Assembly (NCBI RefSeq): GCF_021030645.1
Contig: NZ_JACGCJ010000010.1
Location: 1-64,000, forward strand
Direction of reading: 5' to 3'
DNA: 64,000 nucleotides
Origin: Agrilactobacillus fermenti
Lineage (GTDB): Bacteria > Bacillota > Bacilli > Lactobacillales > Lactobacillaceae
This document shows, in pieces, positions 8,369 through 18,612 of the stretch. The translations under genes were made by a program, and so were the position numbers. The notes beneath the pieces are model-generated. The model saw only the letters and a program-made list of their open reading frames with translations, was not told the origin of the DNA and did not search any database. Positions within the stretch are counted from its first letter, which is position 1; each line of letters opens with the position of its first letter.

Positions 8369-10058
8369 ATGGAAAAAGACCTATTATATCCAGTACAGAA
8401 TCAATATCGGACCCAACAATCTTTAGACGGCCTGTGGCAATTCAAATTCGACCCAGAAGCTAAAGGTGAAACCGAACAATGGCAAGATCGACTAGAAACT
8501 GAGACCGAGTTACCTGTCCCAGCAAGCTTTAACGATTTCTTTACGGATAAAACTTCAAGAGAATACGTGGGTGATTTTTGGTATGCCCGGCAATTTTTTG
8601 TACCTGATTCTTGGCGTGACAAAAATGTTTATTTACGTTTTGATGCCGCAACACATCGGGCTAAAATATTTGTGAATGGCCAATATATTAGATCCCATGA
8701 AGGCGGCTTTTTGCCTTTCATGGCCCAAATTGATCAGGCTGTTAAATTTGGTGCTGAAAACACCGTGGCTATAAAAATCAACAATGAATTGCATCGCGAT
8801 GCTTTGCCTGCAGGGGATACTTTAACGCTGAAGAATGGGCATAAGATGGCCAAGCCATTCTTTGACTTCTATAATTATTCGGGGTTGAATCGTAGCGTCC
8901 ACCTCGTAGCATTGCCGAAAATCCATTTGACAGATTATGCAACCACTTACGCGCTAAAGCAAGATCAAGCTGAGGTACATTATCAGTTGACAGCTAACAC
9001 AGCTGGCTTATCAGCTCAAGTCACACTCTTTGATGCAGCTGGTCAAAAAGTTGCGTCTGGTACTGGCCTTGAGGGGACTTTAAACGTGGCACAACCACAT
9101 CTTTGGCAAGTGGGTAAGGGTTATATGTATCAACTGCAGATCCAATTGATTCAAAATGGTCAAGTGGTGGATCAGTATCAAGATGAGATCGGCATTCGGA
9201 CCATCGAGATCAAGGGTCATGAAATATTCGTAAACAATCAATCCGTTTATATTCGTGGTTTTGGCCGTCATGAAGACAGCAATTTTGCTGGTCGCGGTTT
9301 TGATCTAAAAGTTGAAAAACGGGATTTGTCCTTGATGAAATGGATCGGTGCCAATGCTTATCGCACATCACATTATCCTTACGATGAACAAGCTTATCGA
9401 ATGGCTGATCACGCCGGCATACTAATTATTGATGAAGTACCGGCAGTCGGTTTCAAAATGGCAGCAGCTAGTTTTCTCGGTGGCCTAGATCAGAATTTCT
9501 TTGATGGTGATTGGATTGACAGTCTTTATGAGAAACATTTGGATCAAATTACGGATCTGATTCAACGGGACAAGAATCACCCGAGTGTCTTTGCTTGGAG
9601 TTTGTTTAACGAACCTGACACGTCCAGTGAAAAATGTGTGCCTTATTTCACGAAAATATTCTCAGCCACTCAGGCGTTGGATCCACAAAGCCGACCGCGG
9701 ACGTTTACTTTGAATGAGGATGATACCTATGAAGCGTCCCATGCCAAACAATTTCCAGATATTTTCTTATTGAATCGGTACCCAAGCTGGACTGCACAAA
9801 CTACCATCAGTGATGTGGAGCGAAGAATATCAAGTTGAATTATTAGAAATGTTTAATCATGTGTTTGATAGCTATGACTTCATTCGCGGCGAGCAAGTTT
9901 GGAACTTAGCTGACTTCCAGACCGTGGAAGGCAACATGCGAGTCGATGGTAATAAAAAAGGGATCTTTACTCGGGAACGGCAACCTAAAGCAGCTGCCTT
10001 TTACCTGCAAAAACGATGGACGAGTTTGCCGCTGGATTTTAAAGCAAAGGAAGGCTAA
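8369..10058 (+). pseudogene. gusA: beta-glucuronidase (GH2), broken by internal deletion and frameshift
   Basis: The first 474 codons follow GusA closely: sugar-binding domain, immunoglobulin-like domain, then a barrel with the acid/base Glu in SLFNEPDT (about residue 415). The reading ends at TGA 9836-9838. The rest, GLHKLPSVMWSEEYQVE to the end, continues in another frame from 9789. Compared with E. coli GusA, about 40 codons between RYxxW and GLH are missing at the junction near 9786-9792. They include the nucleophile Glu of the TEYG motif. The product cannot be an active retaining glucuronidase. ATG 8369 has GGAGG 11 bases ahead and follows the promoter at 8285-8312. The intact ancestor would have released glucuronate for the uxaC-uxuB-uxuA operon. 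Confidence 0.9.
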
Positions 10059-10060
10059 GT

Positions 10061-12605
10061 ATGCAAAAAACGGAATTTACGATTGATGGGGCAACGCTAG
10101 ATTTAACTAAAAAATGGGCAATACATTTAAAGGCTTTGGTTACATCAGTTGCAACAATTCATCACGCTTATTATTGGACTATAAAGCTGAATACCCACAA
10201 GTTTATCAACAGATTCTGAAAATTTTATTTGGTGGTAAGCACCCGTTATTGACCATGCTAAAGGTAGAACTTGGTGATGATGCCAATACGTCCTCTGGCA
10301 CGGAACCAGCAACCAAGCGCAGTGCTGACGAACCCGCTAATGTGCGCCGTGGAGCTGGATATCAATTGATTGCGGATGCTAAAAAAGTTCAGCCAGAGCT
10401 AAAAACAGCTATTTTGCGCTGGGGGAACCTGGTTATCTCAAGTCAGCTTGGCACCAAGTGCGGACGAATGATCCGGATCATGATGTTCCTGAATCGGCGT
10501 ATGAAGCCATGTATCAGTTATATAAACAGATCATTATTGCCGCCTATGAAACTTATGGTTATTTGTTTGATTACGTGGATCCTGATCGTAATGAAACCAA
10601 GCACCCAATGACCCAATGGATCAAGTGGTTTGCCCAAAGATTGGCCAATGACGAAGCTGAATTTCCTTGGAATTTTCCAGTAGCACAGTATCACGAAATC
10701 AAAATTATTGCGGCCGATCAAAACTATGAAACCAATTTTGGCGATTTTATGATTGCAGATGATCAGTTACGGTCATTGGTACCAGCAGTGGGGTATCATT
10801 ACAACACCGATGATGGCCCTAAAGCGCCTTATAAACAATTGGCTGATCAATACGATCATGAAGTCTGGTACAGTGAAGGGGTAGCACCCATGACACGAGG
10901 CGATTACCGAGTACGTGCTTCTGCTGGCACAGGTATTGGCGGCCAACAAAGTGGGTTAGATATTGCGAATCGTTTGATCAAGAGTTATTTCAAATCCCGT
11001 CGGAGTTTATATCTATTCCAGCCGGCCGTAGCTGCTTATTATCCAGGTGTGAACTATTCTCATAAGGAATTGATTACAGCACAGCAACCGTGGTCGGGGC
11101 ATTTTACAGTGGATAACGTTGGTCTGCAGATCATTAAGCACTTTACCGACTTTGTAACTTGCGGCTGGGATCCGAAGACAGCTTGGCGTATCTTAACCAC
11201 GGCTTGTTATAGTGGCGTCGGCGGGACTGAAAACCTCGGCACCCATACAGACGCTGCCAGTTATATGACTTTCGTTGCACCAGATAAGCAGGATTTTTCC
11301 ACTGTATTTGTTAATGACAGCGCAACGCCCCATCAATATCGAGTGAATATCACTAATTTACCAAACAAGCGCCTATATGTTTGGCAATCTACGGGCCCAA
11401 CACAGGCAACAGCAGCCTATGATAGCCAACTCAAAAAAATGGTCGCCACACCAGCAATTACGGCTGGCGCGTTTACCATTACAGTACCGGCATATGCAAT
11501 TATCACGGTGACCACCCTGGATAAGACGCAGGATACTAGTGTGCAGTATCAGCGAATGACGACTGCTCAGCCAGATGATGTTTTGGTACAAGATGCTGAC
11601 CACCAGCTTTTGTATGAGGACCATTTTGATTATCCCCAGTTTGAATCGACTTATCTTGACCACCGCGGTGGCACACCACGCTACCTGACCGATCAAGGCG
11701 GGGCCTTTGAAGTGGTCACTGATCAAACTAAAGAGCCTGTTTTACAGCAGATGATCACTGAAAAAGAACGGGCTTTGGATTGGGAATACTCTTTTGCACC
11801 GAACTTTACAGTGGGTGATGACCGTTGGAGTGACTATACAGTTACGTTGGCGTATCGCTTCGATACGACCACCGTGCAAAATAGTCCTGATGGCAATTAT
11901 ATTGGTATTGGTCTACGGCAAACTACAGATGTTAAAGGTCGTTTGGAAAGTGCCCCTTATGTGGTCAAATTAGATACCAATGGTTTTTATCAATTATTAG
12001 TTCGCGATCAAGTGGTGTTATTTGACTATGTAACTGTTTTTGATCCTAAACAATGGCATCAGTTCAGTTTTGGCGCGAAAGGCAATGTATTAATAGCTGA
12101 ATTAGATGGGCAACCACTATTTACTTGGACCGATACGAAGAATCCAACCTATGCTGGCCGTGTTAAAGTTGGCTGTGGCTATTTCAAGACACAGATTAGT
12201 CAGTTGACCGTTAAACAAGCCGCTGCAGGTGATCTAGTCACAAAGCGTTTAGATAATTTGAATCAAGCTGTGACTTATACGGGTTCGTGGCAACATTTAG
12301 TCGGTCAGCGCAATACAATTTGGGAGCGGACACTCTCCATTGCGACTAATACGCCAGCTAGTTTTGAATTTGATTATCAAGGGCATGGCTTTGCGCTAGT
12401 AGGTCATCAAAATGAACCGGTAACGTTACAGCTGATTATCGATGGGACTTGTGTGGTTGATCAAGTTCAGACCAATGTTGGTTCTGAAAAGGGCACACAT
12501 TATAAATGGGTGCAAGCAACGGGCGGTCAACATCATGCAAAAGTAGTTGTTTTATCAGGCACTTATCAATTAGATGCCATTGAAATCTTAGAAAGACAAG
12601 TATAA
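10061..12605 (+). pseudogene. GH59 galactocerebrosidase-type beta-galactosidase, two frameshifts
   Basis: The reconstructed protein of about 850 residues matches animal galactosylceramidase (GH59) in order. It shows FKGFGYISCNNSSRLLLDY, LKVELGDD then GTEPATKR, an acid/base Glu in DPDRNET, a nucleophile Glu in EVWYSEG, TAQQPWSGH, then the lectin-like domain (TDQGGAFEV) and a C-terminal beta domain. Two single-base losses break it. In the A-run 10109-10114, six As stand where seven would keep frame; in the G-run 10421-10425, five Gs stand where six would. The first frame starts at ATG 10061, two bases after gusA; internal starts at 10114 and 10458 lack ribosome binding sites. Both lesions are in homopolymers, so sequencing error is possible. 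The catalytic residues are otherwise intact. There is no signal peptide, so the predicted site is cytoplasm. A terminator-like structure follows. Confidence 0.82.
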
Positions 12606-12652
12606 ACAAGTAGAAATTACTGTATCAATTCACACATAGCTACTTGACAATT

Positions 12653-12735
12653 GGAACGACTAACTGGGGCCCATTTTTTTGATGGATTGAACCGTTCGAA
12701 AATCATGAGGTCCTGTAAGTTAGTCGTTATTTTTA
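12653..12735 (+). terminator. long terminator hairpin after the GH59 gene
   Basis: AACGACTAACT (12654-12664) pairs with AGTTAGTCGTT (12718-12728), with further partial pairing inside, followed by ATTTTTAT. It ends the gusA-GH59 unit. Confidence 0.75.
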
Positions 12736-12963
12736 TAGATATTTTTTAATGAATTTGAAAAATATTTAAAACACTTTCATAAACGTTGTTATATAAGCGC
12801 TTAACGGATATATCAGATAGGACTAGATAGTTAAATTTGGTTGTGAATTATATATTTTATAGGCAGATTAAGCCTTTGGATAAGATAGAAAAGAACAGCA
12901 TTAAAAACTGTACTATAAGTATTTTAACTGTAATTTTTAATTTGATAAAATCATAACAAACTA

Positions 12964-13020
12964 TTGACTTTTGAAACCTTAACATTATAATGAAATCGTA
13001 TTCATATACTAGTATATTAG
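12964..13020 (+). promoter_or_regulatory. promoter and GntR-like operator of the glucuronate operon
   Basis: TTGACT (12964-12969), a 16-base spacer and TATAAT (12986-12991) are followed by the palindromic ATACTAGTATATTAG (13006-13020) just downstream of the start point. A related sequence precedes the MFS-GH30 operon, so one regulator, probably the GntR at 19704, may govern both. Confidence 0.65.
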
Positions 13021-13051
13021 ATTCGACTGACTTATAATGAGGGGTGTAATG

Positions 13052-14581
13052 ATGGATAACAAAAATCGGCGGGTGTTTGGACCAAATGGTCGTAAGATCA
13101 CTTTAAAGCGCGCACTTTTGTATGGGCTTCCAGACATGATGGGCGGTGGTGGTTTTACAATTATCGGGGCTTTCTTGCTTTTCTTCTTTACCACGTTTGC
13201 TGGCTTGACGGCCACAGAAGGGGCATTGATCATCGGTATTGCGCGGATTGTCGATGCCGTTACCAGTTTGGTAATGGGTAGTCTGACCGATAACTTTTGG
13301 CGGACAAAATTGGGTCAGCGCTTTGGTCGACGCCATTTCTTCTTAATGATTGGTGCACCATTGATGCTGGAATACATTTTGATGTGGGTGCCAGGTAGAG
13401 GATTTTTCTACTATTTGATCGTTTACCTGCTGTTTGAAATTATTGCGGCTTCTGTGTTGATTCCTTGGGAAACGTTACCAACTGAAATGACTGAAGATTT
13501 TACGTCACGGACAAAATTGTCTTCTACCCGGATGTTCATTTCATCGACGGGCACATTTTTAGCAACTTTTATACCTGGACAAATTATTGGCCTGATGGGA
13601 CAAAAAAATCCTTATGCTTATTTAGTTAATGGGATCGTCTTTGCAATTATCTTCATGATTTGTGTTTGGCTGGCAAATATTGCGACTTGGGAGCGGCCAG
13701 TTAGTAAAGAAATGAAGCAAGCTTACTATGATCAACCGAAACGGGGTTTCTTTAAGACACTTGGCAAAGAGTTCAAAGACTATCTTTCCACTTTAAGAAT
13801 CAAGAGTTTCCGCAAACATATTGCCATTTATCTACTATCATTCACTGGTAAAGACACTTATAATACGATTTTTGTTTATTTCATCGTTTCTTGCATGGGT
13901 CTGACGGCAACAGACTCCGCAAATATCCTTTCATTATCTGTTATTGGCATCCCAACGACGATTCTGGCTGGGTATCTCATGATCAAGAAGGGGCCTAAGT
14001 TCCTGTTTATCAACGCTTATACCATCATGCTAGCGATGATTGCTGGTGATTATCTTGTGTATAAGCTGCAGCCGGACAATCCATTGCTATGGCTGTTTGC
14101 TATTGGCTTGATTTACCAAGTTGGTCGGCAGACTTTGGAGTTCACACCGTGGAACGTTTTCCCATTCATCCCAGATTTGGATGAAATTGTGACCAAGCAA
14201 CATCGGGAAGGTATCTATGCTGCTTTTATGACTTTCGTACGGAAATCCACTGTCGCTGTTGCCACCATGATCGTAGGGGTTATTTTAGATGCTAGTGGTT
14301 ACATTAAAGGTGCTAGTCACTTGTTGAATGAACCGAAATCAGCACGTGAGGCCATTGTTGGTATTTTGGTCTTCGGTGCTGGTGGCTTAGTCTTATTAGC
14401 TTTGCTGGTGGCATTGACCTTCAAGCTTAATAAGAAAACCCATGACGTGGTCTCAGAGGAAATCACGCGTTTGAAGAATGGTGGTTCTAAGGCTGACGTG
14501 ACACCAGAAACACGTCAGGTTGTTGAAGAGTTAACCGGTTGGGATTATGACAAAGTTTGGGACGAAAAGAACGCCAATTAA
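13052..14581 (+). CDS. GPH-family glycoside/glucuronide:cation symporter
   Basis: About 509 residues and 12 membrane segments. GPH hallmarks are the N-terminal ALLYGLPDMMGGGGF, the loop DNFWRTKLGQRFGRRH, IPWETLPTEM in the first half, and a polar C-terminal tail. First gene of the operon with uxaC, epimerase, uxuB, uxuA, gntR and kdgA, so glucuronides or glucuronate are the likely cargo. The start at 13052 is placed by GAGGGG seven bases ahead; ATGs at 13037 and 13049 are alternatives. A paralogue with a premature stop lies at 34960-36561. The spacing to uxaC is 29 bases. Confidence 0.88.
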   Translation: MDNKNRRVFGPNGRKITLKRALLYGLPDMMGGGGFTIIGAFLLFFFTTFAGLTATEGALIIGIARIVDAVTSLVMGSLTDNFWRTKLGQRFGRRHFFLMIGAPLMLEYILMWVPGRGFFYYLIVYLLFEIIAASVLIPWETLPTEMTEDFTSRTKLSSTRMFISSTGTFLATFIPGQIIGLMGQKNPYAYLVNGIVFAIIFMICVWLANIATWERPVSKEMKQAYYDQPKRGFFKTLGKEFKDYLSTLRIKSFRKHIAIYLLSFTGKDTYNTIFVYFIVSCMGLTATDSANILSLSVIGIPTTILAGYLMIKKGPKFLFINAYTIMLAMIAGDYLVYKLQPDNPLLWLFAIGLIYQVGRQTLEFTPWNVFPFIPDLDEIVTKQHREGIYAAFMTFVRKSTVAVATMIVGVILDASGYIKGASHLLNEPKSAREAIVGILVFGAGGLVLLALLVALTFKLNKKTHDVVSEEITRLKNGGSKADVTPETRQVVEELTGWDYDKVWDEKNAN

Positions 14582-14610
14582 AGTTTCAATCATGAAAGGA
14601 AGTTTATAAA

Positions 14611-16029
14611 ATGCAATTGATAGACAGAGATTTTTTGTTAACAAACGAAATGGGTAAGAAATTGTTCCATGATCATGCAGAAAAGATGCCAATTATTGAT
14701 TTTCACTGTCATTTGGAGCCTAAAGAGATCTATGAGAACAAAAATTATCCCAATTTGACCAGAATTTGGATCAACGATGGTTTGTTCGGTGATCATTATA
14801 AATGGCGGCTGATGCGGGCTAACGGGGTACCAGAAGCATTGATCACAGGCGACGGCGATGAATATGAAAAGCTCGTTGCTTGGGCTGGTACGATTGAGAA
14901 GGCCATTGGTAATCCATTATATGAATGGACCCATTTGGAATTACAACGTTTCTTCCATATTACAAAACCGTTGACGCGTGACAATGCCAAAGAAATCTGG
15001 GATACAGCGAACAAGTTGTTGGCAACAGATGATTTTAAACCCCGGAGCTTGATTCGCAACAGCAACGTCAAAGCTGTTTGTACCACCGATGACCCGGCTT
15101 CTGATTTGAAATATCACAAGTTGTTAAAAGCTGAAGAAAAGGAAAATGGCTTCAAAGTATTACCAGCAATGCGCCCCGATGCGGCGATGGCGATCAATGA
15201 TAAAGATTACCAAAATTATTTAGGCAAATTAGGTGAAGCTGCTGGCGTTGAGATCACTGATTTTGATTCGTTGACACAAGCTTTCGAACAACGGTTTGAA
15301 TATTTTGAAAGTATGGGTGGTCATTTATCAGATCACGGGTTGAACACGTTCCATTATGTGGCCGCTACGCCAGCCGAGCTCAATGAAATCGTTAAGAAAC
15401 GACTCACTGGTGCCGCATTATCTGATCATGAAGTGGCAGCTTATGTGACTGGTTTAGTCAAAGTCTTGATGCGCTTAAATAAGAAGTTTGATTGGACGAT
15501 GCAATACCATATCAATGCGATCCGCAATGCTAACAAACCAATGCTAGCTAAGATTGGACCAAATACTGGCTTTGATTCCATGGGGACGCAACCAGATATT
15601 GCTGACAATATGATGCAACTCTTCACAGATATGCAAACAGAAGACAATATTCCCAAGACCATCTTGTATTCACTCAATCCTAATGACTGGATGGAGTTAG
15701 CCACTGGGATGGGGGACTTCTATGGCGATGTGAAACAGAAACTACAACTTGGCGCTGCTTGGTGGTTCAATGACACACGCGAAGGTATGCAGAAACAGTT
15801 AGAAACAATGGCACACCAGAGCTTGCTGGCAAACTTTGTTGGTATGTTGACAGATTCTCGTAGTTTCTTGTCCTATCCGCGCCATGAATATTTCCGCCGA
15901 GTCCTATGTGATTACATCGGCGGCTTATCTGAACGCGGTCAAGTTCCTGAAGATGAGGCTTACCTTGGTAAAATTGTTGAAGACATTTCCTATAATAATG
16001 CTTATAACTACTTTGGTTTCTTCAAGTAG
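14611..16029 (+). CDS. uxaC: glucuronate isomerase (uronate isomerase), copy 1
   Basis: 472 residues, full length for UxaC. It converts D-glucuronate to D-fructuronate (and galacturonate to tagaturonate). The amidohydrolase-type metal motif [16 protein letters not shown] is near residue 30. The conserved [19 protein letters not shown] block is near the C-terminus. AAAGGAAG precedes the ATG. Placed in the fructuronate branch with uxuB and uxuA, so this copy probably serves glucuronate. A second copy at 47134 serves the galacturonate cluster; they share long identical stretches such as [21 protein letters not shown]. Confidence 0.95.
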   Translation: MQLIDRDFLLTNEMGKKLFHDHAEKMPIIDFHCHLEPKEIYENKNYPNLTRIWINDGLFGDHYKWRLMRANGVPEALITGDGDEYEKLVAWAGTIEKAIGNPLYEWTHLELQRFFHITKPLTRDNAKEIWDTANKLLATDDFKPRSLIRNSNVKAVCTTDDPASDLKYHKLLKAEEKENGFKVLPAMRPDAAMAINDKDYQNYLGKLGEAAGVEITDFDSLTQAFEQRFEYFESMGGHLSDHGLNTFHYVAATPAELNEIVKKRLTGAALSDHEVAAYVTGLVKVLMRLNKKFDWTMQYHINAIRNANKPMLAKIGPNTGFDSMGTQPDIADNMMQLFTDMQTEDNIPKTILYSLNPNDWMELATGMGDFYGDVKQKLQLGAAWWFNDTREGMQKQLETMAHQSLLANFVGMLTDSRSFLSYPRHEYFRRVLCDYIGGLSERGQVPEDEAYLGKIVEDISYNNAYNYFGFFK

Positions 16030-16043
16030 GCGGAGGACGCGAT

Positions 16044-16925
16044 ATGCAAACAATTGAAAATGATCACTTTAAAGTCACGATCAACGAATTAGGTGCTGAG
16101 ATCACGAGTATCTATAATAAGACGGCTGATTTTGAATATATTTGGAACAATGAAATTTGGCCAAAGCATGCGCCCGTGTTGTTCCCAGCCATTGGTCGCT
16201 CCGAGGCTGATGCTTACACCTACCATGATAAGCAATATCCGATGCCCCAACATGGCTTCATCAGTGGGCAAACCTTTGATGTTTTGGAACAGACCCATGA
16301 TTCACTAGTTTTAGGTGTGACTGATAGTGGCGATACCCATCAGTATTTTCCGTTTAGCTTTCAATTTAAAGTTAAGTTTGTGCTGACTGAGCGGAGTTTG
16401 GCGCTGACATTTACGGTTAATAATACCGATGCTAAAGAATTTGCCTTCTCCTTAGGTTCACACCCGGCATTTAACGTGCCGATCGCTGACGAAGGGACTT
16501 TTGATGATTATCAAATTGATTTCAAGCCTAAGTTTGAAACCTTGACACACTTTGAAATCGTTAAGACACCGGCACCTTATCGTTCCGGAAAATTAATCCC
16601 AGTTGAAGGCTATCAGGACGGGACGTTAATGTTGAGCCACGATCTCTTTGAAGCTGGCTTAATTATTATTGAAAATAAAGGGATTCAGTCTTTGACCCTA
16701 CATGCGCCTAAAGCTAAGCATCAGGTCAAAATCGATTTAGGCGATTTTCGCTATGTTTGCTTATGGACTAAGGAAGGCACCGAAGCCCCATTCTTATGTA
16801 TTGAACCCTTTGCAGGATTACCAGATGTCACTGGCAAGATGAGTGATTTATTAACGAAAGAAGCAAATACCAAATTAGCACCAGGATTTACCAAAGCATT
16901 TAATTACAATATTCAGTTAGGATAG
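16044..16925 (+). CDS. aldose 1-epimerase (mutarotase), LacX-like
   Basis: 293 residues of the galactose-mutarotase fold. Visible conserved patches are NDHFKVTINELGAEITSIYN at the start, WPKHAPVLFPAIGR and the SLGSHPAFNVP segment with the catalytic His. The last acidic patch IEPFAGLPD holds the probable catalytic Glu. It would speed interconversion of alpha and beta anomers of the sugar released by the glycosidases before the isomerase acts. It lies 14 bases after uxaC with a GGAGG site, inside the operon. Substrate unknown; the LacX-like subgroup often accompanies sugar operons. Confidence 0.85.
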   Translation: MQTIENDHFKVTINELGAEITSIYNKTADFEYIWNNEIWPKHAPVLFPAIGRSEADAYTYHDKQYPMPQHGFISGQTFDVLEQTHDSLVLGVTDSGDTHQYFPFSFQFKVKFVLTERSLALTFTVNNTDAKEFAFSLGSHPAFNVPIADEGTFDDYQIDFKPKFETLTHFEIVKTPAPYRSGKLIPVEGYQDGTLMLSHDLFEAGLIIIENKGIQSLTLHAPKAKHQVKIDLGDFRYVCLWTKEGTEAPFLCIEPFAGLPDVTGKMSDLLTKEANTKLAPGFTKAFNYNIQLG

Positions 16926-16937
16926 GTGATAAATAAA

Positions 16938-18572
16938 ATGGTTAAATTATTGGATGACTATGTTACAAATAAAGCTGCTTTTGAAAAGGCAGGCATTACC
17001 GTACCAACTTATGACGCTGCAAAAACAAGTGCCGAAACGAAAAAGGCGCCAGTTTGGTTGCACTTTGGCGGTGGGAACTTATTCAGATGTTTCCATGCAA
17101 TGATCGCCCAAAAATTATTAGATGCTGGTGAATTAGACGCTGGTGTGCTGGTCGGCGAAACTTGGGACGATGCCGTAGTTAAAGATATCTACAAGAAGTA
17201 TGATGACCGTATTTTAAGTGTCGTTATGAAAGCCGATGGCACTTTAGATAAGACCTTGTTAGCTAGTGTTGGCGACGCCGAATATTTCAATCGTGATAAT
17301 CCTGCTGGCTTTGAAGCAATTACAGCCGCTTTCAAATCTAAATCATTGCAGTTCGTGACTTTTTCAATTACTGAAAAGGGCTACGCTTTGACAGATATGA
17401 ATGGTAACTTAACTGCCCAAGCACAAGCAGATATCAAGGGTGGCCCAGACAAAGCAGCGACCAACATGGGCTTGATGGCTTACTTACTCTATACTCGTTT
17501 TCAAAATGGCGCTTATCCAATTGCCATGGTCAGCACCGACAATTTCTCTGAAAATGGTCAGAAATTAGAAAATGCTGTCTTAACAATCGCTAAAGGCTGG
17601 TTAGAAAATGGGTCAGTCGATCAGAAATTTGTTGATTATCTATCTGATCCTAAGCAAGTCAGTTTCCCTTGGTCCATGATCGACCGTATCACGCCTAATC
17701 CTTCTGAGAAAGTCAGTCAACAATTAGCTGCCGCCGGTTTTGAAGATACCGATATTTTACATACAGCTAAACACACGAATATTGCGCCATTTGGGAATAC
17801 AGAAGAAGTTCATTATTTGGTCATTGAAGATAGTTTCCCTAATGGACGTCCGGCTTTAGACAAAGCAGGTGTGATTTTAACCGATCGCGATACGGTCAAT
17901 GATGCGGATCAAATGAAAGTCACAGCTTGCTTGAATCCATTACACACGTCATTAGCCATCTTTGGCTGCCTATTGCGGTATCAATCGATTGCTGAAGAAG
18001 TCGCTGACCCAGATTTGTTGAATTTGATCAAGAACTTAGGTTATGGCGAAGACCTATCAGTTGTCGTTGATCCTAAGATCATCGATCCAAAACAATTTAT
18101 TGATCAATTGATCCAAAAACGGCTGCCAAATAAGAATATCCCTGATACCCCACAACGGATCGCAACGGATACCTCACAAAAATTGCCAATTCGCTATGGT
18201 GTCACGATTCAACACTACATCGATGATCCAAGCCGAGATCCTAAAGACTTGGAATTCATTCCGTTGATCTTAGCCGGTTGGTGCCGTTACTTAACGGGCA
18301 TCGCTGATGATGGGGCATCATTTGAATTGAGTAACGATCCGTTGTTAGATCAATTGCAACCACGCTTCAAGAATGTGCAATTAGGCGCTGATATAGACGC
18401 TCATGAGATTTTACAACCAATTTTGGCCAACAAGTCAATTTTTGCTCACGATTTATATGCCATTGGTTTAGGTGAAAAAGTTGAAGCATACTTCAAACAA
18501 ATGTTGCAAGCTAAAGGCAGTGTGCGCGGTACGATTCAAGCTGCCCTTAAAGCACATGGCAAAAATTATTAA
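16938..18572 (+). CDS. uxuB: D-mannonate oxidoreductase (fructuronate reductase)
   Basis: 544 residues of the mannitol-dehydrogenase/polyol-specific long-chain dehydrogenase family. It reduces D-fructuronate to D-mannonate with NAD(P)H. The N-terminal nucleotide-binding segment is VWLHFGGGNLFRCFHAMIA. The catalytic-domain patch with the Lys-x-x-x-Asn-x-x-H logic is seen around DQMKVTACLNPLHTSLAIFG (K and N...H). ATG 16938 is chosen because TAGGTGAT lies before it; the GTG at 16926 is inside that site. It sits between the mutarotase and uxuA, giving the standard three-step order of glucuronate breakdown. Confidence 0.92.
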   Translation: MVKLLDDYVTNKAAFEKAGITVPTYDAAKTSAETKKAPVWLHFGGGNLFRCFHAMIAQKLLDAGELDAGVLVGETWDDAVVKDIYKKYDDRILSVVMKADGTLDKTLLASVGDAEYFNRDNPAGFEAITAAFKSKSLQFVTFSITEKGYALTDMNGNLTAQAQADIKGGPDKAATNMGLMAYLLYTRFQNGAYPIAMVSTDNFSENGQKLENAVLTIAKGWLENGSVDQKFVDYLSDPKQVSFPWSMIDRITPNPSEKVSQQLAAAGFEDTDILHTAKHTNIAPFGNTEEVHYLVIEDSFPNGRPALDKAGVILTDRDTVNDADQMKVTACLNPLHTSLAIFGCLLRYQSIAEEVADPDLLNLIKNLGYGEDLSVVVDPKIIDPKQFIDQLIQKRLPNKNIPDTPQRIATDTSQKLPIRYGVTIQHYIDDPSRDPKDLEFIPLILAGWCRYLTGIADDGASFELSNDPLLDQLQPRFKNVQLGADIDAHEILQPILANKSIFAHDLYAIGLGEKVEAYFKQMLQAKGSVRGTIQAALKAHGKNY

Positions 18573-18612
18573 GCAGATTTAAGTCAATTATAAAGAAAAG
18601 GTGAATAAACTT

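Larger units (their letters stand above)
12606..13051 (+). other. intergenic control region before the glucuronate operon
   Basis: 446 bases without a gene. After the terminator it contains a palindromic core AAGCGCTT near 12796-12803 inside TATAAGCGCTTAAC (a possible LacI/CcpA-type site), the promoter at 12964-12991 and the GntR-like site at 13006-13020. I see nothing else in it. Confidence 0.6.
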
